Below are positions 1 to 9,100 of a stretch of 24,667 bases of DNA, piece after piece; within the stretch, counting starts at the first letter, position 1; the number at the start of each line of letters is the position of its first letter. The notes under the pieces were generated by a model. The model was not told where the DNA came from and searched no databases. It was given only the letters and a program-made list of their open reading frames with translations. The position numbers were made by a program, and so were the translations under genes. Source of the stretch: Flavobacterium psychrophilum (lineage in GTDB: Bacteria > Bacteroidota > Bacteroidia > Flavobacteriales > Flavobacteriaceae); assembly GCA_943325515.2 (NCBI GenBank), contig CALPPS020000032.1:1-24667 (forward strand). The letters are read 5' to 3'.

Positions 1-1490
1 ATTTGATTATTCCATTTGTATTTGGAAGTCAATCCTAACATGGCATTCCCGCTGCGGGCAGACGAAGCAAACTCTACTGAACGATAAAAAATAATTGGAT
101 TGACAAAACTCATATCAAATCCACGGTTGTTTTTATTGGTCCAAATCACCGATTCAAAGAAACCAATATTCCAATGTTTGGTGACATTCAAACTTAAATA
201 ATGGCTGGCGGCAAACTTGGTAGCATAGGTTCTATCCTCTGTAACTTCGGGGCGAACGTCTTTGAGCCACGTATAAAGATTCGTGTATTTTATTTTCCAA
301 AAAGTGGTGTTTATTTTTACATAAGGATAGGGACTTGCGCCATCACTTAACAATAAAGAACGATAACCATCGCCCATAAAGTTGCGACCGTAGCCCAAGT
401 TCAAGTTCAAAAATTGGCTTGGAGTATACGCTAAATTAGCTTCGGCTAAAGGAAAATCATAGGCGTCAGATTTGAATACTTTGGCAATTCCCATTCCTGG
501 GATAATGGCAGGATCACCGCCATCTGGCGCTAAAGTCTCCGCATAGCGATTAAAGTAATCGGCAAATCTTCCTTGGCTTTCATAAATAGTAGTAGTGAAG
601 TTTAAATCCTTTCCTAAACCTCCGTTGAACTGTATTCCTCTGGTATTAACATAAGTATAATTTGAAACACTTGGGTCACTTTTGCCAAACTGCAAATCGA
701 AAATTGGATTTAATGTAAACCAATAATCTTCCCCTTGAATTTCGACTAGGTTTTCGTTCCAAATCTTTTTGCCCCACCAACCTTGTTTGGTTTTAAGTAA
801 TTTTTGATTTTCTTCTTTTAAATTATAATATTTTGATACCTCAGCATAATTATAGGGTTTTGATGCGGTATGGTTATTGGCGCCCACTTGGTTCATTTCA
901 TCATCAAATTGTGAATAATAGCTATGTGAAAAAGGAATATTCAAATGACTTCCGAGTTGAGGGTTGTCAAATTTTAGGTATTTGATGCTATCTATTTCTG
1001 ACAAATACGTATCATTTGGTCTGAAACCATTTGATTTTTTTTCTGCTAATTCATCCGCTTGTTTTTGTGCTTCAAGTTGGGCAACGCTTTGTAATGGAAT
1101 GGCAATTGTAAGGGTGTATTTGGCATAGGTAGGTTGGCCGTTATAAGTAGCTGGAATCACTTTTGGCAACTTTCCAAAAACTCTTTTGCTTTCTGCAATT
1201 AATGCTTCATCCACAGCGTCCACAAAGATGACTTTGAAAGTTCCGCCTTCGGTAACTTCAAAAAGAACGATGACATTGCCTTTGAAATTGTTTTGTGTCA
1301 AATTATCGGACACTTTGAAATTGTGGAATACAAAATCCTGCACTTGATTGTAAAAACAAGTTTCCAATGCTTTGAATTCCATGCCTTCACAAGAAGGAAA
1401 AACCGGAAATCTTTCTGTTGTTTTTTGAGTTACTTGCGCAGAAGCAACAAGCGTAAATAAAAGTATTAAAAAGAGAATTGTTTTTTTCAT
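1..1490 (-). CDS. remB: gliding motility protein RemB, 3' end missing
   Basis: An open frame runs from an ATG at 1490 to the window edge without a stop, giving 496 codons of an incomplete gene. Residues 1-19 form a signal peptide (MKKTILFLILLFTLVASAQ). Residues about 25-135 resemble the C-terminal domain of Flavobacterium TonB proteins: a paired-cysteine segment (PSCEG...ETCFYNQ), a central GNVIVLFEVTEGGTFKV stretch, then LPKVIPATYNGQPTYAKY. A short charged linker (KQADELAEKKS) follows. From about residue 170 the protein is rich in aromatic, Gly and Asn residues in alternating beta-strand patterns, as in outer-membrane barrels. RemB is known from F. johnsoniae gliding; its precise role is unclear to me. 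The assignment rests on overall resemblance and on the sprA-gcvH-vanZ-deoC-remB order. It starts 18 bases after deoC, so the two are probably co-transcribed. The C-terminus lies outside the window. Confidence 0.75.
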   Translation of the reverse strand, partial: MKKTILFLILLFTLVASAQVTQKTTERFPVFPSCEGMEFKALETCFYNQVQDFVFHNFKVSDNLTQNNFKGNVIVLFEVTEGGTFKVIFVDAVDEALIAESKRVFGKLPKVIPATYNGQPTYAKYTLTIAIPLQSVAQLEAQKQADELAEKKSNGFRPNDTYLSEIDSIKYLKFDNPQLGSHLNIPFSHSYYSQFDDEMNQVGANNHTASKPYNYAEVSKYYNLKEENQKLLKTKQGWWGKKIWNENLVEIQGEDYWFTLNPIFDLQFGKSDPSVSNYTYVNTRGIQFNGGLGKDLNFTTTIYESQGRFADYFNRYAETLAPDGGDPAIIPGMGIAKVFKSDAYDFPLAEANLAYTPSQFLNLNLGYGRNFMGDGYRSLLLSDGASPYPYVKINTTFWKIKYTNLYTWLKDVRPEVTEDRTYATKFAASHYLSLNVTKHWNIGFFESVIWTNKNNRGFDMSFVNPIIFYRSVEFASSARSGNAMLGLTSKYKWNNQ

Positions 1491-1508
1491 TTTTTTGAAA
1501 TTATACTA

Positions 1509-2252
1509 TTAATAATTGCCGGTAGAAGTTTGACCATTTGCTATAGTTTTAGCTGAGGAAGTGCCTATTCTTTTTACTCCTAGACGAATCATTTGAACGG
1601 CTTCGTCATAAGTTCTAACACCGCCAGCAGCTTTTACTGGTAATGGTGATGCATTTTCGAGCATCATAATAATCGCAGGGAAAGTGGCACCGTTGGGTTT
1701 ATTGTTTTCGGTCTTAAAAAATCCAGTGGAGGACTTTACAAAAACGTTTGGATAACAATCTTCTTTGAAATTAGAGATAATCGTGTTTTTTATTAACGCA
1801 GCAAATCGAATAATTTGCGCATCGGTTAAAGCGGCAACTTCTATAATCCATTTTGCCACTTTATGATTTTCAAAAGCCAATCGAGTACCCAAATAAATTT
1901 CTTTTTTCACCAATTCTAACTCGCCTTTTTTGAAGGCTTCATAATTGCAAACAAAATCTATTTCATCTACACCCTCTTCTATGGCTGTTTGTGCTTCATC
2001 GAGTTTTTCGCTAGTTGAATTTGTGCCTTCTGGAAAGGAAATAACAGTTCCAATCAACACTTTTGACTTAGCAGCAAGAATCATCTCTTTGGTCATTTTC
2101 ACCTTATCGGGTCTAATCATGATGAGTTTAAAACCTTCGTCAATAGCTTCTTGAACAAACTCTTTTACAACAGTAGTGTTGTCTTGTTCAGACAAACCTG
2201 CTTGTGCTGCCGTTTTTAAATAGGTAGAGTCAAGATACTGTTTTAAATTCAT
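1509..2252 (-). CDS. deoC: deoxyribose-phosphate aldolase
   Basis: 247 residues, a full-length class I DERA. It cleaves 2-deoxy-D-ribose 5-phosphate to glyceraldehyde 3-phosphate and acetaldehyde in the cytosol, in deoxynucleoside salvage. The Schiff-base lysine is Lys173 in VFVKSSTGF, the second active-site lysine is Lys207 in VKAAGGVRT, and an acidic residue at the expected strand position is Asp99 in DEIDFV. The phosphate-binding end (GVKRIGTSSAKTI) is present. The N-terminal MNLKQYLDSTYLKT and the IMIRPDKV segment, where many DERAs have a Cys-Val-Asn-Pro stretch, are to my recollection typical of Flavobacteriia. The start is ATG at 2252. A strong terminator ends only 11 bases upstream, so transcription into this gene needs readthrough or a promoter overlapping the hairpin. 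remB follows after 18 bases. Confidence 0.93.
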   Translation of the reverse strand: MNLKQYLDSTYLKTAAQAGLSEQDNTTVVKEFVQEAIDEGFKLIMIRPDKVKMTKEMILAAKSKVLIGTVISFPEGTNSTSEKLDEAQTAIEEGVDEIDFVCNYEAFKKGELELVKKEIYLGTRLAFENHKVAKWIIEVAALTDAQIIRFAALIKNTIISNFKEDCYPNVFVKSSTGFFKTENNKPNGATFPAIIMMLENASPLPVKAAGGVRTYDEAVQMIRLGVKRIGTSSAKTIANGQTSTGNY

Positions 2253-2263
2253 GGTATAAAAGT

Positions 2264-2290
2264 AAAAAAAAATCCCGATTTATATCGGGA
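2264..2290 (-). terminator. intrinsic terminator after vanZ
   Basis: On the minus strand TCCCGAT, a 4-base loop and ATCGGGA form a perfect 7-bp stem (2273-2290), followed directly by nine T (2272-2264). It lies 16 bases after the vanZ stop and should end the transcript that includes gcvH and vanZ. Unusually, the T run stops 11 bases before the deoC ATG. On the plus strand no comparable T run follows, so it reads as one-directional. Confidence 0.88.
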
Positions 2291-2306
2291 CTTTTGATGT
2301 TATCTA

Positions 2307-2711
2307 TTATTGAGTGTTAGTCTTGGATTTGATTTTTTTACTAATTACAAATAGTAAAAATGCTATTGTTGCTCCGATTAAATTAGCCAAAACATCTAAA
2401 ACATCAGCATGTCTTGTCGTGGTAAATAGCTCCTGCATAAATTCAATTACAATTCCGTAGCATAGAGAAACAAAAACAAGAATTCCGATTTTCTTGAGTT
2501 CTAATTGGTGTTGATTCAAGAAAAGATAAAATCCCCAAAGCAACGTAAAAACAAAATGAAAAGTAAAATGAACGTATTTATCAGCCCCTGAAACACTTAT
2601 TGATGGCAAATTATTAAACTTGACTAAGCATAAAAAAGCAATTAAAATAGTCCAAACAATTGCTAAACAAAAAATTACATTTTTAAGCACCAATAAGTTG
2701 TTTGTAGGCAT
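2307..2711 (-). CDS. VanZ-family membrane protein
   Basis: 134 residues from the ATG at 2711; a longer reading would need TTG at 2732. It is a small integral membrane protein with four hydrophobic stretches, at about 9-30, 48-65, 74-91 and 108-124. Family signatures are [16 protein letters not shown] after the first loop and [25 protein letters not shown], with the conserved Glu-Gln, Arg, Asp and Asn-Gly pattern. The namesake VanZ gives low-level teicoplanin resistance, but most chromosomal relatives, including Flavobacterium ones, have no known role and resistance should not be assumed. With this start the gene overlaps the end of gcvH by 29 bases, which suggests translational coupling. TTG or GTG codons a few positions further in are also possible starts. 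A terminator follows closely. Confidence 0.8.
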   Translation of the reverse strand: MPTNNLLVLKNVIFCLAIVWTILIAFLCLVKFNNLPSISVSGADKYVHFTFHFVFTLLWGFYLFLNQHQLELKKIGILVFVSLCYGIVIEFMQELFTTTRHADVLDVLANLIGATIAFLLFVISKKIKSKTNTQ

Positions 2712-3063
2712 CACATGAAAGCAATTCGTCAAATTCAGCAGGATTAGCGATTTTAACTTTAATCATCCAACCTTTACTATAAGGATCTGAATTTACATTT
2801 TCAGGATTTGATTCTAAATCCTCATTAAATTCAATGATTTCTCCAGACAATGGTAAGAATAAATCAGATACGGTTTTCACAGCTTCTACAGTTCCAAAAA
2901 CTTCATCTTTATCTAGGGTTTGGTCTAAAGTTTCCACTTCAACATAAACGATGTCTCCCAATTCTTTTTGGGCAAAATCTGTAATTCCAACTGTGGCAAC
3001 ATCACCTTCAATAGAAACCCATTCGTGGTCTTTAGTGTATTTTAAATTACTAGGTATATTCAT
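2683..3063 (-). CDS. gcvH: glycine cleavage system H protein
   Basis: 126 residues starting [16 protein letters not shown], the usual start for this protein; an extra 14 codons upstream (to 3105) are not conserved and I excluded them. GcvH carries the aminomethyl group between the P, T and L proteins on a lipoyl arm, and in many bacteria it also takes part in lipoate handling. The lipoylated lysine is Lys63 in [14 protein letters not shown]. The conserved [22 protein letters not shown] and [18 protein letters not shown] segments are all present and the length is normal. The other gcv genes are not nearby, which is common. A 110-base gap separates it from sprA and holds a candidate promoter. 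Confidence 0.95.
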   Translation of the reverse strand: MNIPSNLKYTKDHEWVSIEGDVATVGITDFAQKELGDIVYVEVETLDQTLDKDEVFGTVEAVKTVSDLFLPLSGEIIEFNEDLESNPENVNSDPYSKGWMIKVKIANPAEFDELLSCDAYKQLIGA

Positions 3064-3121
3064 AGTTTGTTTGTTTTTAAATTTAACTTCGTTCTGTTCA
3101 AACACTTTGGCTTCTGTTCTT

Positions 3122-3129
3122 CAAAAGTA
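3122..3129 (-). promoter_or_regulatory. candidate -7 box for gcvH
   Basis: The minus-strand octamer TACTTTTG matches the Bacteroidota -7 element TAnnTTTG and lies about 58 bases before the gcvH ATG, in the 110-base sprA-gcvH gap. I see no clear TTG -33 element at the usual spacing, so this is a pattern match only. No convincing terminator hairpin was found after sprA in the same gap. Confidence 0.35.
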
Positions 3130-3173
3130 TAATTTCTAAGCAGATTATTAAAATGATTTCTTGAAAACTTTAT

Positions 3174-6100
3174 CTAGTTTCCAAAATTATAGCGCATAGT
3201 AAATCCTGCTCTAATATTCATTAATGGGAAAGAAGTAGAGATTACTGGTTTTGAGAATGAATGATCATAGAAGAAAATCGCAGTCAAATTTTTACTGAAA
3301 GAATAATCAGCGGTTAGTTTCGCAGACCAAATATTTTGTCCTCCTCCTAATTGATTGTTATTATAATCTAAATAACGAACAATAGTTTTATTATTTCTAT
3401 AAGAGAAATCCACTTTAACATTGATGTCACTTTTAATAATACCTGTTGGATTATCTGCTAATGTTGAAGAGAATATTACATCTTTAAATCTATATCCTAA
3501 ACCTATTATATATTCCTTACCTTGAACTTCGGTCAATAGATTATTATCAAAACTCATGGACAAACTTCTATCTTTTTTAATCTCAGCCAAAATTTTGAAT
3601 GAATTTTTCATCTCAAAATCTACTCTAACTAAGGGATTGAATTGTTCTACTAAATTGATATTGGCAATAATTGTTTTATTATAGAAATTACCAAAACCAC
3701 TATTGTCTTGTTGAACAACATTAGGATCGTAATCAAGATTAGAACGGAATGAATTTATAGTATAAGAAGCTCTATAAGCATGTTGAATAGAGAAACGTTT
3801 GAAATTTTCTTTGAAGAAGTTATAACGCATCAATCCGCTATATTTTACTGTCCAGTTTGGTATTGGGAAATCACGGAAAGTCCCTAGAGAAACTCCATCA
3901 GCTGAACTTCCTGTATAAGCCGCAAGGAAAGCAGGAATTAATACCGCTTGGTTATTTTTACCGAAACCAATTGGATAACCCGCATTTGAATTATAAAAAT
4001 TATATTTTGGATCATTTACATCGGTTGGAATTGGGTTTGTTACATCACCATATCTTGGAATATCCATCCCATAATACTGTTGTGCTAATCTATCAGCAAC
4101 AGTCAATCGATTATTTCTAAAATCATCAAAGGCAGCTGAACCATTTTCATCGCTTTTCCCAAAAGATGTTTTGATTAATACTGTTGAGATAGAGAAATTA
4201 CCAAAACTATGAGGTGATTGTGGACTATAATTTCCTGATGAATCAACATTATATTGTTCAGAATAATTATTGGCCAAAGTTCTGTCAGCACTTAAATCAA
4301 TTTTGAAATCGGGGAATAAATCTATATTAGCTGTTAAGTTCAAAGTCTTTGTTGAAACTTGAGTATAATTTTGATTGAAATCTTGATAAGATGTCAACCA
4401 ACCTCTTTTAGCCGCTTCATAACGCACATCATCTTGCATACCAAATACAAATCCTAATGATGGTTTAGTAGAACCAAAGAAACCTAATCCTGGAAGGAAT
4501 CCAGGAAGAACCGTTCCTTCATTTTGAGTATAGTTTACTTGAACATTTTTCACACTAGTCAAAACTCCTTTTAATCCATCTAGAAATACACTTGTAGATT
4601 TAGCTGGTTGGGCTTTCACATTGGTTATCTTTTCTCCTGGTTTTGGCAATGCAGCAGGTTTTGCAGGGGGTGCAGCAGGTTTTTTGCCCAAACCAATATA
4701 TTTATAAAATGAATCCATGTTGAACGCAGTATTCAATCGATGAGAAGCTGCATTTTGAATTGTATTTCCTAAATCAGAAAACCCAGTAGCACTATTTGGG
4801 TCAGGAATAGAAGAGAACGCCAAAGAAGCGCGTTGCCAACTATAATCACCTGTATAAGAATAGGTAGATTTTACAAACGTCAAGAATGGAATTTTGTTGA
4901 TTGGTAAATCATAATTCACTACAATTTGTTGGTTGTGTTGATTAGGTGTTCCAATATTCCAAAAATCTGTCCAAAGCGTATAGCTATTGTCTGGAACGTT
5001 ATTCTCATCTAAATAAGAGCGAACTATATTGTGAGAAGCAGCGGTATAATTTACTTTTAAAGATTTAGTAATGTTATAATTAAATCCGTATTGGTAATTG
5101 AATAAATAGTTTCTTCTAAATAATGGATCTAGTGGAATACCCGCAACGTCAACCTGCCTGAACTGTTGTTTGTTATATTGACGAATAATATTTGAACTAA
5201 ATGAAATACTTGCTGGAAGATAATTAAAATTGAAATCTTGTAGCATTTTCCAATACGAACTTTTCTTAAAGAATTTGCTTTTCTTAAAAGGTTCCACTGC
5301 TTTTGACTGAAAAGCAAAAGTATAGTCAACTGTAGCATTTACTTGCTGATCAAGGTAATTGTCAATTTCGTAATTATGTTTTTCCACTTGATTATAGGAA
5401 TAGGAAAGTGTTATGTTTTCAGGATCATATACGTGTTGTTTTTGATCTTGACCTCTTTCTTTTTTCACACCAATGAAGTTGATACTTTTTCTTTTTGTAA
5501 AATCAACAGCCCTATTACGAATGTTATTTCGTTCGGCGGCATCAGTTGTATTGCTAATTAATTGTTGCAACCTAATATCTTGATTAAAAGGATCATATTC
5601 TGGTGTGATTAATTCTTCTCCAACTGCATAATTGAAAGGTAAATTTAACCCCCATTTCTTTGGCAATAGTTTTCCTAGACTAAAATTGGTAACAATATTA
5701 TATTGTTGCATGTCTTCTCTACTGCGTTCATTTGGCCCTTGTTCTAAGGCTCCGAAACCAATTGTGCTTTTTCTTCCTGTAGCAGACATAGTAACTAAAT
5801 CGGCTAAGTTGGTGTCAATGTTCAAAACAGCTGCCATTCCGCCTTTATTATTCATATCGGCAATACGTAGTTCGTTAAACCAAACTTCTCCTCTGATTTT
5901 TTCAGTATGATTATTTTTGATACCTACCATAAGGGTTCTAACCAAACCAAAATTTGGATTTCCTTTAATTCCTAATCTCAGATTTACATCACCATCTCCA
6001 TCAGGTTGCGTGACATCATCATCTGGATAATAAACTCCTTCTGGTAGTGTTATTGGGTCAATTCCTAATGCCCTAACTTTCATTTTTGTTAAAAGCGACA

Positions 6101-9100
6101 TGGCCAAATTAATTTCGTTTTCAGCTGGCCAAACTACATCAGGATTAGAAGCAGTTGCCCCTTCTGGAGTAACTTTTAAAGGAATTTCAACTTGATAATA
6201 ATTATTGGTAAAGTCATTTCCAAAACGAATAAATCCTACCATTTGATTGTCTTGTAATGGTGTTGGATCTGTTGGTGCTGGTAATGCCTCTGCATGCAAA
6301 AACATTTTCAATTTATTGAACTGACGCATGTCAACATTTACATTCTTGAATACCGCTCTTGCATCGCCAACTTCCAATCCTTGTCCTGAAACTCTTAAAG
6401 AAAGAGATTGCTCATTTTGATTAATAACTTGGTTATTTGCGTTGGTTTGCTCACGCACTACGTCAGGAGGTAAAACATATGGGATTGGCAATCTACTTGC
6501 ATTTTCTTGAATATTTACTGATAGGACATCAAAATTTGTGTCATCATCATCAGGATCAGCATCAGCTTGTTGGAAGGAATTTAGATACCGTCTCCATTCA
6601 CCGCGAACTAAATCTAAAGCCCCAAAACGAACGGTAATTGGCTCACTAAATCCTGTCATAAACATTCTCATAAAACGAATAGAACGGAAATCAGAGATAC
6701 TTCCTATAGTGTTTGTGGGTTGTGACACTGGAATTTTAAATTGATACCAACGAGCTGTTGTTGAAGTTCCGTTTGGAAGATTTACAACGGTTTCTCTTTT
6801 ATCTGTAATATAGTTTTGCCCAACTTGCATCAATGGAGATGAACTTGGTTGCATCTCAATTTTATATTCATAATAAGCACTTGCCTCATTCATAGTGTTA
6901 TCACGGTTGATATCTTCAACATCAGGTAAAGTCGTTGAGCCTCTATTGGTATCTGAAACACCCACGGGGGAATTTCCTTGAATGCCATTATATTTTTTAT
7001 AACGTTCAAATACACTTGAACCTGTTGCATTCAAAAAATATTGGTAGTTATCCGCAGCTGGGTCATCCAAAGCAGCATAATCGCCAATGTATGAAAGGTT
7101 TCTTTCATCTGCATCATTCACACCGTCAAATCCAACATCTTGTGCCTCTCTATTGGCACCATCAACATCAAAAGCATATATAAGTGATTGTGAGGATGGC
7201 ACTTTACCCCAAGCAGTTGTGCTTGTTAATGACTGTGAAGCACTATTAGAAGGTAAACCATTTTCATATTGCTTACGGCTATCTTTTAATACATCCTCAG
7301 ATATCTCTCCTAAGTTGAAATATAGTTGACCTGTATTATTAGTATTTGTTGGATTTCCTGCTGGATTTGTTGCATCTAAATAAGGGTCTAAAACCCAAAA
7401 CTGGATATATTCTACATTACTTTGTTCAAAATTGGTCGAGTTAATAGCGCGCATAATACCTCCAAAATTATCTTTTGGATTTAAAAATCCCGATGAACTT
7501 ATCCCTTCGGGATTATAATTATAGGGTCCGCGCTCTTGAGGATAATAAGTTAAATCTAAAGTATTAATAACTGTTTGTTGCCCTATTGCTAAGTCTAAAT
7601 TTGGAAACAATTCATTACTATATACCCTTCTAGTGCTATTTAACGAAATTCCATCTTGTCCAATTTCTCCTGGGGTTTGAACATATATAGTTGGGTCAAT
7701 ACTATACCAGTTAAGTTTAGCTCTTTTGTACCCATAAAGCAAATTTAATGCTTGTGGTGGAAAATTGACTACGGAAGAAGAAGGAGGTACAAAATCATTA
7801 TATTCAACGCCCGATTGCCATTTTGGTGTGGATGCTAAAGTCCACGACAAAGGAGAGCGCATATCAATGGTCGTTTGAGAGCCTTCAAAGTCATCTATAT
7901 AAACCGTTGATTCTCCTTGAAAACTATCATTTTTAGAAGCTGCTGGTTTTAAAAAAGCCATTTCGCCTCTTAACGAAAAATTTGAAGCTACATCTGTGTC
8001 AACATTTGGTAATTTATTTGCCAATCTTGTTAGAAATGGAACTTCCGTTGAATAGTTTACATTAAACCCGAAAATAGTGTTATTGACAGACTCTTGGCCA
8101 TAGTTTGATTTACTAGTAAATGGTCTTTCGGTCATTTTAATTAATGTAGCTCCAACCAAAAATTTGTCTGAGAATTTATGTTCAACATTTACTCCCATAA
8201 ATCTTCTCGTTTGCTGACCAAATGTAGAATTGTTTTCAACAGAAACTTGGATAGGAGTATTGGAAGCTTGAAGTGATGGGTCTAAGATTTGAACTCTTCC
8301 TGCTTGATAATTTACACTATAATCAACACCTTCTTGCAATACTCTTCCGCCAGCAGTTACTACCACTGAACCTCTTGGAACATTAAAGGCACCAATAGGA
8401 ATTCCTTCTCCACCAGCAGATTTATATCTCCCTTTTAATTGAAATTTATTTTTATCAGCATCTTGTAATGCTCCAGCTTGTGTATTGGTATACATACTTC
8501 TGAAAACATATTTTTGTTGGTTTCCATTATAGGTATTCACATCATTGTAATCTTCAGCTCCAAGTTTTAATTTATCAAAGATAACTTTACCAAAGGGTTC
8601 TACTGAGGTGAATATTAGTCGCCCATTTTGTTGGTCAACCGTTAATCCTGGTAAAAAATCGAAAAAACCATCACCGCCATCTTGTGGGTCATTGTTGTAG
8701 TTTAACTTATCCACGTTGAATACTTTTAACAAAGGAGTTTCAGCAACTCTATCTTCAGGCAAAGGGTTAGAAGGGAATAGGGTACCTGCGACAGGACTAA
8801 TATAATTTATAGGCGAAGGATCTGTATATAAAATATTAAATCTAAAATCTTCTCTTTGCAATTGGTAAGCACCCGGAATTTGATAGATATTTTTCATCAT
8901 CAAATTCCAAATTGGTTTTTGAACATTTGTCAAAGTGCTCTTTAACATTTTCAAAATCAAACTTTGACTAGAAACAGTTTGTGGTGCTGTACCGTTATCC
9001 TGAACTACAGTAGCATCAACTCCATCTGTACCGAATTCACCAACTTGATATACTTCATCGCCAATAGTATATTGATAGGCAACAGCCAAAACTTCATCAT

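Noticed and set aside
2307..2711. A glycopeptide resistance role for the VanZ-family gene.
   Set aside because: No other van genes are present, and chromosomal VanZ-like proteins are common in this group without resistance.
3064..3105. A 14-residue N-terminal extension of GcvH.
   Set aside because: The protein normally begins [16 protein letters not shown]; the extension overlaps the candidate promoter leader and is not conserved.
2951..3139. Plus-strand open frames, such as those inside gcvH, sprA, maeB and actC.
   Set aside because: They lie antisense within well-supported genes and show no recognisable domains.
6000..8700. Asp-rich stretches in SprA (for example PDGDGDVN and DADPDDDD) as calcium-binding repeats.
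   Set aside because: They are scattered, irregular and fit ordinary loop acidity; no repeated calcium-binding consensus is seen.
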